DNA of 9,977 bases from Burkholderia sp. (GCF_018375725.1 NZ_JAHACR010000142.1:1-9977); one strand, 5' to 3'; numbered from the stretch's first letter, positions 1 through 7,880 are shown. Translations and numbers: made by a program. The notes: a model not told the origin generated them from the sequence alone.

Positions 1-9
1 CAACTTTTA

Positions 10-744
10 TTAAAAATGGAATTTCTTCACCATCTGCTTCGCGGTATGCCGCTGTGCATTGCCGCTGATATTCATCGCCGCGATGATCTGCCCGCGCCGG
101 TTGCGGATCGGCGCCGAAATCGACAGCAGGCCGACTTCCAGTTCCTGATCGACGATCGCCCAGCCTTGCTGGCGAACCTGCGCGATGGCGGCCTTCAGTT
201 CACCGATATCGGTCGTCGTCCGCGCCGTATGCGCGCGGATGTCGCTCTGCGCGAGCGTTTCGTCGAGCGCGGCGTCGTCGAGCGCGGACAGCAACACGCG
301 GCCCATCGACGTGCAGTACGCGGGCAGGCGGCTGCCGATCGACAGGTTGATCGTCATGATCTTGTGTGTCGGCACGCGCAGCACGTAGACGATCTCGGTG
401 CGGTCGAGCACCGCGGCCGAGCAGCTCTCGTGGATCTGTGCGGACAACTGCTCCATCACCGGATCGGCGAGATTCCAGAATGGCATCGACGTCAGGTACG
501 CGAAGCCGAGATCGAGAATCTTCGGCGTGAGCCGGAACAGGCGGCCGTCCGCCTCGACGTAGCCGAGCGTCTGCAGCGTGAGGAGAATCCGTCGTGCCCC
601 GGCGCGGGTCAGGCCGGTCGCGGATGCCACTTCGGTCAGGGTCTGCTCGGGATGGGCGGCGTCGAACGCGCGGATCACCGCGAGCCCGCGCGCGAACGAC
701 TGGACGTAGGAGTCGCCGGGTTTCTGGGTGTCGTCGTGGGTCAT
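10..744 (-). CDS. pcaR: IclR-family transcriptional regulator, PcaR type (beta-ketoadipate pathway), possibly truncated at its C-terminus
   Basis: This is a DNA-binding regulator with an N-terminal winged helix-turn-helix (about residues 15-75, with the family-typical run SFARGLAVIRAF and recognition helix around GLTRAGARRILLTL) and a C-terminal IclR effector domain (about 85-244, with LPAYCTSMGRVLLSAL and the late block SISAPIRNRRGQIIAAMNIS). PcaR/PobR/PcaU proteins respond to aromatic-pathway intermediates such as beta-ketoadipate. The PcaR assignment rests on the SFARGL-type N-terminus and on the divergent pcaF. I chose the ATG at 742-744 (244 residues). In-frame starts at 783, 819 and 828 exist, but the two upstream-most would place a near-consensus promoter for pcaF inside the gene, and the extra residues do not look like family sequence. 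The protein ends in QMVKKFHF, about 15-25 residues earlier than IclR proteins usually end, and the last codons are AT-rich, unlike the rest of the gene. IclR family is certain; the pcaR symbol is likely. Confidence 0.82.
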   Translation of the reverse strand: MTHDDTQKPGDSYVQSFARGLAVIRAFDAAHPEQTLTEVASATGLTRAGARRILLTLQTLGYVEADGRLFRLTPKILDLGFAYLTSMPFWNLADPVMEQLSAQIHESCSAAVLDRTEIVYVLRVPTHKIMTINLSIGSRLPAYCTSMGRVLLSALDDAALDETLAQSDIRAHTARTTTDIGELKAAIAQVRQQGWAIVDQELEVGLLSISAPIRNRRGQIIAAMNISGNAQRHTAKQMVKKFHF

Positions 745-810
745 GAGCGGTTGGAATGTCGTGCAGCCGAGAAGATAGCGCATGGGGACAGACACGCCAA
801 CCGCAGGCGC

Positions 811-840
811 TTGACACATCCTCCCCACACTCCCTATGAT
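811..840 (+). promoter_or_regulatory. Near-consensus sigma-70 promoter facing pcaF
   Basis: The -35 element TTGACA (811-816) is a perfect consensus match. It is followed after 18 bp by TATGAT (835-840), five of six bases of the -10 consensus. Transcription would start near 847, leaving about 100 nt of leader before pcaF at 948. The PcaR-like box and the dyad lie just downstream of this start, where a bound regulator would block rather than recruit polymerase. A weaker alternative promoter that overlaps those sites is described in the findings. Confidence 0.55.
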
Positions 841-850
841 GCCTCGAAAC

Positions 851-887
851 GTTCGATATTCGATCCAATGTTCGTATATAGAACATT
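851..887. promoter_or_regulatory. Probable PcaR operator region: 15-bp PcaR-like box plus a 7+7 bp dyad
   Basis: GTTCGATATTCGATC (851-865) agrees at 12 of 15 positions with the Pseudomonas putida PcaR site as I recall it from the literature (GTTCGATAATCGCAC). Directly after it lies the perfect inverted repeat AATGTTC-N7-GAACATT (867-873 and 881-887). The core AAYGTTCG occurs at 848-855 and again at 867-874, an offset of 19 bp, close to two helix turns, so two dimers could bind on the same face. The position between the divergent regulator and pcaF fits joint control of both genes. The sequence pattern is directly visible; binding by this regulator is inferred. Confidence 0.6.
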
Positions 888-947
888 TAGGCGCATCCGG
901 GCGATCATTGCAATGGGTGCGTTCGTTTCGATTTCACGGAGACACTG

Positions 948-2150
<1,203 letters not shown>

Positions 2151-2156
2151 TTGGGC

Positions 2157-2184
2157 GAAGGCGCGGCGTGAGCCGCGCCGCTTC
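2157..2184 (+). terminator. GC-rich hairpin just after pcaF, possible terminator
   Basis: Seven bases after the pcaF stop codon begins a perfect 8-bp stem, GGCGCGGC (2160-2167) and GCCGCGCC (2172-2179), with a GTGA loop. GAAG (2157-2160) and CTTC (2181-2184) could extend or compete with it. No T-run follows, so it may act with Rho or protect the 3' end instead of terminating by itself. The rest of 2185-2351 holds no convincing gene; it contains a short dyad, GCGACC-N4-GGTCGC (2235-2250), and a small CATGA-A-TCATG palindrome (2286-2296), neither with a clear role. Confidence 0.5.
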
Positions 2185-2351
2185 GGAACCGGTACGCTCG
2201 ACCCGCGAGCGTGGCAGGGCTCATGCCGATGATGGCGACCGGACGGTCGCGATGAAAGTTCGCCGGAAGCGGACTGGATTTCATCCATGAATCATGTGTC
2301 ATGCAACGATGCGCATAGGCCGGTTTTCTGCATATTTTCCCTAGCCATGGT

Positions 2352-2378
2352 TAATGTTTTCGGAAATTCTGCCGAAAG
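2352..2378 (+). promoter_or_regulatory. Probable sigma-28 (FliA) flagellar-class promoter for the aer-like gene
   Basis: TAATGTTT (2352-2359) matches seven of eight bases of the enterobacterial sigma-28 -35 consensus TAAAGTTT. It is followed after exactly the consensus 11 bp by GCCGAAAG (2371-2378), six of eight bases of the -10 consensus GCCGATAA. Transcription would begin around 2384-2386, giving a leader of about 105 nt before the ATG at 2490. Late flagellar and chemoreceptor genes are commonly FliA-dependent, which matches the downstream chemoreceptor. Confidence 0.6.
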
Positions 2379-2476
2379 CGTAGGGGTGTGACCAAATCCT
2401 TCCAGGTGTGCCCGGCTGCGTTTGGTCCCGAGCCGTTAATCCAGAAGCCCAGAAGCGGACGCAAGATCTGTCATTC

Positions 2477-2480
2477 GGAG
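2477..2480 (+). promoter_or_regulatory. Ribosome binding site that fixes the aer-like start
   Basis: GGAG lies nine bases before the ATG at 2490. The same frame is open from a GTG at 2388, but that codon sits almost at the predicted transcription start and the intervening residues resemble no receptor sequence, whereas the protein from 2490 aligns naturally with Aer N-termini. Confidence 0.7.
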
Positions 2481-2489
2481 CCCACCACC

Positions 2490-4034
2490 ATGCGCAACAA
2501 CCAGCCCGTCACGCAACACGAATACGATTTCCCCGATGATGCGACGCTGATGTCGACCACTGACGCCAACAGCTACATCACCTATGCGAACGCGGCGTTC
2601 ATCCAGGTCAGCGGATATTCCGGCGAGGAAATCGAAGGCCAGCCGCACAACCTCGTGCGCCACCCCGACATGCCCAAGGAGGCGTTCGCCGATATGTGGG
2701 CGACGCTCAAGAGCGGCGAACCATGGACGGCGCTCGTCAAGAACCGCCGCAAGAACGGCGATCATTACTGGGTGCGCGCGAATGCGGTGCCGGTGATGCG
2801 CAACGGGCAGCCGACCGGCTACATGTCGGTGCGCACGAAGGCGTCGCGTGACGAGATCGCGGCGGCCGAGGCGTTGTACCGCGATTTCCGCGAAGGCCGT
2901 GCCGGCAGCCGGCGTTTCCACAAGGGGCTGATCGTCCGCAAGGGGATCGCCGGCTTCACGTCGCTGCTCCAGACGATGTCCGTACGCTGGCGGCTCCATT
3001 CGGCGCTGCTCGCGCTGACGCCGGCCGTCGTGGGCGCCGGCTGGGCGTGCGGTTTGTCGGGCGCGGGGCTGGCCGCGTTCGCCGCGGTAACGGCGGGCAT
3101 TTCCGTCGGGGCGGGCCTGTGGCTCGATGCGCAGATCGCGCGTCCGCTCAAGCAGCTGCGCGATCAGGCGTTGCGTGTCGCGACCGGCGAGAGCCGCGGC
3201 GGTGTGCGAATGAATCGCGTCGACGAGATCGGCATGGCGCTGCGCACGATCAACCAGCTCGGGCTGATGTTCCGCTGGCTGATCGACGACGTGAGCGAGC
3301 AGGTGCTCAACGTTCAGCGCGCGAGCAACGAGATCGCACAGGGCAATAACGATCTGAGCTCGCGCACTGAACAGGCGGCAACGAGCGTGCAGCAAACCGC
3401 GGCGTCGATGGCGGAGATGACGGCGACCGTGTCGAGCAACGCGGAGACGGCACTGCAGGCGAACCAGCTCTCTGTTTCCGCGAGCGATGCGGCGCGGCGC
3501 GGTGGCCAGGCCGTAAGCCAGGTCGTCAATACGATGCACGAGATCACCGACAGTTCGCGCAAGATCGAGGACATCATCAGCGTGATCGACGGAATCGCAT
3601 TCCAGACCAACATCCTCGCGTTGAACGCGGCGGTCGAGGCGGCGCGTGCGGGCGATCAGGGGCGCGGGTTCGCGGTCGTCGCGGGCGAGGTGCGGGCACT
3701 GGCGCAGCGCAGCGCGAACGCGGCGAAGGAGATCAAGACACTGATCGGCGCGAGTGTCGAGCGGGTCGAGTCGGGCGCGCGGATCGTCGACGATGCCGGC
3801 AAGACGATGGAGGACATCGTCACGCAGGTGAAGCGCGTGTCGGATCTGATCGCGGAGATCAGCTCGTCGACGGCGGAGCAGAGCACCGGCGTCGCACAGG
3901 TCGATCAGGCCGTGGTGCATCTCGACAACATCACGCAGCAGAACGCCGCGCTCGTCGAGCAGAGCACGGCGGCGTCGGAGAGCCTGAAGCAGCAGGCGAC
4001 GCGGCTGGTGGATGCGGTGGGTGTGTTCCGCTAG
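2490..4034 (+). CDS. aer: Aer-type aerotaxis/redox chemoreceptor (PAS-HAMP-MCP)
   Basis: This inner-membrane receptor most likely senses the cell's redox or oxygen state through a cytoplasmic FAD-binding PAS domain and signals through CheW/CheA to the flagellar motor. The 514 residues read: PAS about 20-115, a membrane hairpin about 171-212 with almost no periplasmic loop, HAMP about 212-265, and a methyl-accepting signalling coiled coil about 285-495. The hairpin tip carries the highly conserved receptor core around FQTNILALNAAVEAARAG (371-388). In the PAS domain N34, R57, H58, D60 (NLVRHPDMP) and W79 (GEPWT) fall at the same numbers as residues implicated in FAD binding in E. coli Aer, which supports a flavin sensor. 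There is no C-terminal CheR/CheB tethering pentapeptide, as expected for Aer. The gene is monocistronic and preceded by a probable FliA promoter. It could sense another electron-transport-linked signal; the receptor class is secure. Confidence 0.9.
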   Translation: MRNNQPVTQHEYDFPDDATLMSTTDANSYITYANAAFIQVSGYSGEEIEGQPHNLVRHPDMPKEAFADMWATLKSGEPWTALVKNRRKNGDHYWVRANAVPVMRNGQPTGYMSVRTKASRDEIAAAEALYRDFREGRAGSRRFHKGLIVRKGIAGFTSLLQTMSVRWRLHSALLALTPAVVGAGWACGLSGAGLAAFAAVTAGISVGAGLWLDAQIARPLKQLRDQALRVATGESRGGVRMNRVDEIGMALRTINQLGLMFRWLIDDVSEQVLNVQRASNEIAQGNNDLSSRTEQAATSVQQTAASMAEMTATVSSNAETALQANQLSVSASDAARRGGQAVSQVVNTMHEITDSSRKIEDIISVIDGIAFQTNILALNAAVEAARAGDQGRGFAVVAGEVRALAQRSANAAKEIKTLIGASVERVESGARIVDDAGKTMEDIVTQVKRVSDLIAEISSSTAEQSTGVAQVDQAVVHLDNITQQNAALVEQSTAASESLKQQATRLVDAVGVFR

Positions 4035-4060
4035 GTCGGGAACAAGGCTGCATGGTCCAG

Positions 4061-4079
4061 GCCACGATCAAATCGTGGC
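4061..4079. terminator. Hairpin between the convergent aer-like and lysR genes
   Basis: A perfect 8-bp inverted repeat, GCCACGAT (4061-4068) and ATCGTGGC (4072-4079), leaves a three-base loop. It overlaps the last codons and the TGA stop (4068-4070) of the leftward LysR gene and lies 27 bp after the aer-like stop. Neither side has a clear T-run, so terminator function on both strands is plausible but not proven. Confidence 0.45.
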
Positions 4080-4940
4080 GATCAGTTGCTGCGCGATCAG
4101 CGCAGTCACGTTCATCTTGTCGTGATGCGCGCGCTCGAGCATGCCGACGCTGCGGTATTCCGTCTCGCCGGGCAGCGGCACGACGCGCAGCGCATCTTCG
4201 TGGTTCCAGGTCGAGCGCCGCAACAGCGGCACGACAGTCACGCCGACGCCTTGCCGCACCAGCGCCACTAGCCCCTCCAGCGAACTGAGTTCGAGAAATG
4301 TGCTCACCTTGATGCGTTCCCGGCGCAGCGCGCGGTCGATGACCGCGCCGGTGCGCTGGGTCGCATCGAAGCGCAGGAACCGTTCGCCTTCCAGCAGTTC
4401 GCGCACCGAGGCCGATTTCAGGTTCGCGGGCGCCAGCACGACGATCGGCTCGCGATAGAGCGGCGTCCAGCGCGCGCGCGCCGGCAGCCGCCCCGGCGCT
4501 TCCACGAGCACCGCGCAGTCGATGTCCCCGGTGTCGACCCGCTCCGCGAGTTCGATCGATTTCGCCGTCATGATGCGGACCTCGAGGCGCGGCTGTGCGG
4601 CCTTGATCTGCGTCACGGCTTCCGCGAGCGCGCTGACCGCCGATTCGACCGTGCCGATCGTCACCGGACCGATCGGCGCTTCCAGCCCCGCTGACAGCAT
4701 CCGCATCGCATCGTATTGCGCGAGGATCTGCTGCGCGTAAGGCAGGAGCGTCAGGCCCATCGTGTTCAGCGCGATCGAGCGGCCGGCGCGGTCGAACAGC
4801 GCGTGATCGAATTCCTCTTCGAGCGCGCGCATCTGCATGCTGACCGCCGACTGGGTCAGCGCCATGTGCTCGGCGGCGAGCGCGAACGAACCGTATCGGG
4901 CCACCGCCGCAAACGTGCGCAGAAATCGCAACGTACTCAT
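4068..4940 (-). CDS. LysR-family transcriptional regulator
   Basis: This 290-residue protein has the normal LysR length and layout: an N-terminal winged helix-turn-helix (about residues 4-62, with FAAVARYGSFALAAEHMALTQSAVSMQMRALEE) and a two-lobed periplasmic-binding-protein-like effector domain from about 90 (GPVTIGTVESAV) to the end. The start is the ATG at 4938-4940, with GGAG (4948-4951 on this strand) seven bases ahead of it. The gene is divergent from an MHS transporter and an M20 amidohydrolase, the classical LysR arrangement, so it probably controls those two genes in response to their substrate or product and represses itself. A dyad in the shared upstream region is a candidate binding site. 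I do not recognise a specific named orthologue and the effector is unknown. Confidence 0.9.
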   Translation of the reverse strand: MSTLRFLRTFAAVARYGSFALAAEHMALTQSAVSMQMRALEEEFDHALFDRAGRSIALNTMGLTLLPYAQQILAQYDAMRMLSAGLEAPIGPVTIGTVESAVSALAEAVTQIKAAQPRLEVRIMTAKSIELAERVDTGDIDCAVLVEAPGRLPARARWTPLYREPIVVLAPANLKSASVRELLEGERFLRFDATQRTGAVIDRALRRERIKVSTFLELSSLEGLVALVRQGVGVTVVPLLRRSTWNHEDALRVVPLPGETEYRSVGMLERAHHDKMNVTALIAQQLIATI

Positions 4941-5018
4941 GAAAGCACTCCGGTCAGCCGATGATCGAAATCGCCCGGCGAAGGCCGCGCGCGCCGGCTC
5001 GCGACCCGTGCGCCTCCT

Positions 5019-5035
5019 TCGAACACGACGTTCGA
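5019..5035. promoter_or_regulatory. Dyad in the lysR/MHS divergent region, candidate LysR binding site
   Basis: TCGAAC (5019-5024) and GTTCGA (5030-5035) form a perfect 6+6 bp inverted repeat with a five-base centre. It lies about 80 bp upstream of the lysR start and about 185 bp upstream of the transporter start. The flanking sequence to about 5100 is the most AT-rich part of the 277-bp divergent gap and probably holds the promoters, but I could not assign clear -35/-10 pairs. The spacing is not the textbook T-N11-A, so assignment to LysR is tentative. Confidence 0.4.
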
Positions 5036-5204
5036 TTCATCAAGATTCCTGAAGTCGCGCATCAAAAATTCTAGCTTTCCCTGATTATTTTTCCCAGCCA
5101 GAATGAGTCCGCAAGGTTGTGCCGGATGCGCCGCGATTTTCCTGCATCACAAGCGAGGCCGGCGGCGAGGCGTGCCGCGGGCGAGTGGAACTGACAACGG
5201 GACT

Positions 5205-5209
5205 GGGAG
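5205..5209 (+). promoter_or_regulatory. Ribosome binding site that fixes the MHS transporter start
   Basis: GGGAG is placed eight bases before the ATG at 5218. The frame is open upstream to an ATG at 5119, but that candidate lacks a comparable site and would add a Cys/Gly-rich extension not seen in this transporter family. Confidence 0.7.
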
Positions 5210-5217
5210 CGGTCACG

Positions 5218-6543
5218 ATGGAAATTTCAGTGGAGTCCGAAAGCACCGCAGCATTGGCAGGCACTCCAGCGGCCGGGCGACGGATCGACACCCGCATCAT
5301 TGCCGTGTCGACGATCGGCAACGCGCTCGAGTGGTTCGATTTCACCGTCTTCACGTTCTTCGCGGCGGCGATCGCCAAACAGTTCTTCCCGACCGACAAT
5401 CCGGCGGCGGCGCTGCTCGCGACCTGGACGACGTTCGGCGTCGGCTTCCTGACCCGGCCGCTCGGCGGCATCCTCCTTGGCAGCTACGCCGACCGGCACG
5501 GCCGCAAGGCGGCGCTTCTGGTCACCATCTCGGTGATGGCGCTCGGCGTGGCCGTCATCACGTTCACGCCGACCTATTCGCAGATCGGTCTTGCCGCGCC
5601 GGTCATGATGCTGATCGGCCGCTTCCTGCAAGGCTTTTCGGCCGGCGGCGAGGTCGGCAGCGCCACCGCATTCCTGGTCGAGCATGCGCCGGTCGAGCGG
5701 CGCGGCGTGTACGGCAGCTTCCAGATGATCGCGCAGGCGTGCAGCATGCTGCTCGGCGCGACCGTGAGCGTCACGATCACCCAGTTGCTGACGCCGGCCC
5801 AGATCGACGCGTTCGGCTGGCGCATCCCGTTCGCGCTCGGGCTGCTGATCGTCCCGGTGGGCCTGTACGTGCGCTCGCGCCTCGACGAGTCGCCCGTATT
5901 CAAGCAAGCCCGGCACGTCGAGCGGCAAAAGCGCTCGCCGTTCCTGGAATCGGTGATCTCGCACTGGCGCCAGGTGCTGGCCGGCTTCGGCCTGACCGTC
6001 TACGGCACGATCGGCACGTATCTCTTCTACTACTACATGCCGAGCTACGCGACGCGTTCGCTGGGCATGTCGCTCAAAAGCAGCGTCATCGCGTCGCTGT
6101 GCGCGGCGATCGCCTACATCGTCGGCACGCTGGCGTCCGGCCGTCTATCGGATAGCGTGGGCCGCAAGAAGCCGATGGTCGCGTCGGCGGCGATCAGCCT
6201 GGTCATCGCGTATCCGTTGTTCAAGCTCGTCAGCGTCGTGCCGACACTGCCCGTGCTGGCTGTCGTGCAATGCTGCCTGATGCTGTCGCTCGGCCTGTTC
6301 CAGGGTTCGTACTGTGCGTTCGTGTGCGAACTGTTCCCGGCGCGCGTCCGTGCCACGTCGATGGCCATCGGCTACAACTTCGCGGTAATGATCTTCGGCG
6401 GCTTCGCCGGGACGATCGCGACGCTTCTGATCGGTCATACCGGCGACAAGCTGTCCGTCGTGTACTACGGCATGTTCGGCGCGGCCGTCGGCCTGACCAC
6501 GATCCTGTTGCTGAAGGACCGTTCGCGCCAGCCGTTGCTGTAG
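5218..6543 (+). CDS. MFS transporter of the metabolite:H+ symporter (MHS) family
   Basis: This is a proton-coupled importer of the inner membrane, in the group that includes ProP, KgtP and citrate or dicarboxylate carriers. The 441 residues have about twelve hydrophobic segments. Family marks are GNALEWFDF at the first helix (34-42), the loop 2-3 motif GSYADRHGRKAA (88-99), RFLQGFSAGGEVGSA (135-149), and the repeated loop 8-9 motif GRLSDSVGRKKPM (308-320). Helix 1 starts after a short polar N-terminus and there is no cleavable signal. It is the first gene of a probable two-gene operon, 113 bp ahead of the amidohydrolase, and is divergent from the LysR regulator. Its substrate is therefore likely to be the amide or N-acyl amino acid cleaved by that enzyme, or the organic acid released, but nothing in the sequence fixes it. 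Confidence 0.9.
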   Translation: MEISVESESTAALAGTPAAGRRIDTRIIAVSTIGNALEWFDFTVFTFFAAAIAKQFFPTDNPAAALLATWTTFGVGFLTRPLGGILLGSYADRHGRKAALLVTISVMALGVAVITFTPTYSQIGLAAPVMMLIGRFLQGFSAGGEVGSATAFLVEHAPVERRGVYGSFQMIAQACSMLLGATVSVTITQLLTPAQIDAFGWRIPFALGLLIVPVGLYVRSRLDESPVFKQARHVERQKRSPFLESVISHWRQVLAGFGLTVYGTIGTYLFYYYMPSYATRSLGMSLKSSVIASLCAAIAYIVGTLASGRLSDSVGRKKPMVASAAISLVIAYPLFKLVSVVPTLPVLAVVQCCLMLSLGLFQGSYCAFVCELFPARVRATSMAIGYNFAVMIFGGFAGTIATLLIGHTGDKLSVVYYGMFGAAVGLTTILLLKDRSRQPLL

Positions 6544-6656
6544 CCGGATGACGCGATTCACCTGATCGGGGCCGGCTTGCCGGCGGTCGCGTGGCGAGAC
6601 GGCCGCGCGACTGTCTCCGGCCGCCGCATATCGACGTTCGAGGACACCGGATTGTT

Positions 6657-7847
6657 ATGACCATCATTCCCGCGATTGCCGAAGCCGAGCCGGAACTGCA
6701 AGCCATCCGCCGCGATTTTCACGCTCACCCCGAGCTGCGCTACGAAGAGGCGCGCACGTCCGACATCGTGGCGCGGAAGCTCGAATCGTGGGGCATCGAA
6801 GTCACGCGCGGACTGGGCCGCACCGGCGTGGTCGGCGTCCTGAGAAACGGTACGGGCAAGAAGACGATCGGCTTGCGCGCGGACATGGACGCGCTGCCGA
6901 TCCAGGAACTCAACACATTCGCGCATGCGTCGCGGCATCCCGGCAAGATGCATGCATGCGGTCACGACGGCCATACGGCGATGCTGCTCGGCGCCGCGCA
7001 ATACCTGGCCTCCCATCGTCATTTCGACGGCACCGTCGTGTTCATTTTCCAGCCCGCGGAAGAGGGCGGCGGCGGCGCGAAGGCGATGCTCGAAGACGGT
7101 CTGTTCGAGCGATTCCCGGTCGATGCGGTGTTTGCGTTGCACAACTGGCCGGGATTGGCCGCGGGCCATTTCGGCGCACGGGTCGGCGCGACGCAGGCGT
7201 CGAGCAACGAGTTCCGCATCGTCGTCAAGGGAACGGGCGCGCATGCTGCGATTCCGCACGAGGGTATCGACCCGGTGCTGACGGCGATGCAGATCGGCAC
7301 GGGCCTGCAAAGCATCATGACGCGCAACAAGCGTCCGATCGACGCCGCCGTGCTGTCGATCACGCAAATGCAGGCCGGCGAGGCGGTCAACGTGATTCCG
7401 AATACGGCGACGCTGGCCGGGACGGTGCGCACCTTCTCGGTCGAGGTGCTCGACCTGATCGAGACACGCATGCGCGCGTTCTCGGAGGCGACCGCCGCGG
7501 CTTATGGCTGCACGGTCGAATTCACGTTCGACCGGAATTATCCGCCGACCGTCAATACCGCAGCCGAAACGCATTTCGCGCTGAACGTGATGCAGGAGAT
7601 CGTCGATCGCGATCGCGTACAGACGAACATCGATCCGACCATGGGCGCCGAGGACTTTTCCTTCTTCCTGCTCGAGCGTCCGGGTTGCTACGCGTATATC
7701 GGCAATGGTCTCGGCGACCATCGCGCGCATGGTCACGGGCTCGGTCCGTGCACGCTGCACAACACGAGCTACGACTTCAACGACAGCGTGCTGACGCTCG
7801 GTTCGACTTACTGGGTGCGGCTGGCCGAGGCGTATCTGGCGAAGTAG
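6657..7847 (+). CDS. M20-family metallo-amidohydrolase (hippurate / N-acyl-L-amino-acid hydrolase type)
   Basis: This enzyme probably hydrolyses an N-acylated amino acid such as hippurate (benzoylglycine) into an acid and an amino acid, using a metal centre. The 396 residues match the M20D (HipO/AmhX/IAA-amino-acid hydrolase) layout: catalytic domain about 1-180 and 295-396, with a dimerisation lid between. Metal ligands are visible as C101 and H103 (HACGHDGH), E135/E136 (FQPAEEGGGG), H162 (ALHNWPG) and H368 (TLHNTSYDFND); the GLRADMDALP block (72-81) is also typical. The use of Cys at 101 is characteristic of this subgroup. There is no signal peptide, so the reaction is cytoplasmic and needs an importer, which the preceding MHS gene can provide. 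The start at 6657 begins with family-like sequence; GAGGA at 6640-6644 is 12 bases away, a rather long spacing. A GTG at 6591 is possible but adds an unlikely basic leader. Exact substrate unknown. Confidence 0.88.
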   Translation: MTIIPAIAEAEPELQAIRRDFHAHPELRYEEARTSDIVARKLESWGIEVTRGLGRTGVVGVLRNGTGKKTIGLRADMDALPIQELNTFAHASRHPGKMHACGHDGHTAMLLGAAQYLASHRHFDGTVVFIFQPAEEGGGGAKAMLEDGLFERFPVDAVFALHNWPGLAAGHFGARVGATQASSNEFRIVVKGTGAHAAIPHEGIDPVLTAMQIGTGLQSIMTRNKRPIDAAVLSITQMQAGEAVNVIPNTATLAGTVRTFSVEVLDLIETRMRAFSEATAAAYGCTVEFTFDRNYPPTVNTAAETHFALNVMQEIVDRDRVQTNIDPTMGAEDFSFFLLERPGCYAYIGNGLGDHRAHGHGLGPCTLHNTSYDFNDSVLTLGSTYWVRLAEAYLAK

Positions 7848-7880
7848 GCGGGCGCACCCGGCGCAGGTCCGAGCCGTGAC

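Noticed and set aside
2331..2346. TATTTTCCCTAGCCA-like string also seen in similar form near 5086-5100
   Set aside because: The two copies need a one-base shift, lie before unrelated genes and are too short to exclude chance.
2432..2439. GCCGTTAA, a sigma-28-like -10 nearer to the aer-like start
   Set aside because: The eight bases 11 bp upstream (2413-2420) bear no resemblance to the -35 consensus, whereas the pair at 2352-2378 has both elements.
2436..3920. Open frame of 494 codons antisense to the chemoreceptor
   Set aside because: Composition is the Arg/His/Leu-rich pattern of antisense frames in GC-rich genes; the sense strand is an unambiguous PAS-HAMP-MCP receptor.
6571..6584. GCCGGC-TT-GCCGGC inverted repeat between the MHS and amidohydrolase genes
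   Set aside because: The loop is too small for the full stem and short GCCGGC palindromes are frequent at this GC content; not convincing as a terminator inside the likely operon.
6558..7760. Open frame of 400 codons antisense to the amidohydrolase
   Set aside because: It has no recognisable motif and is Arg-rich, while the sense frame keeps all M20 metal ligands.
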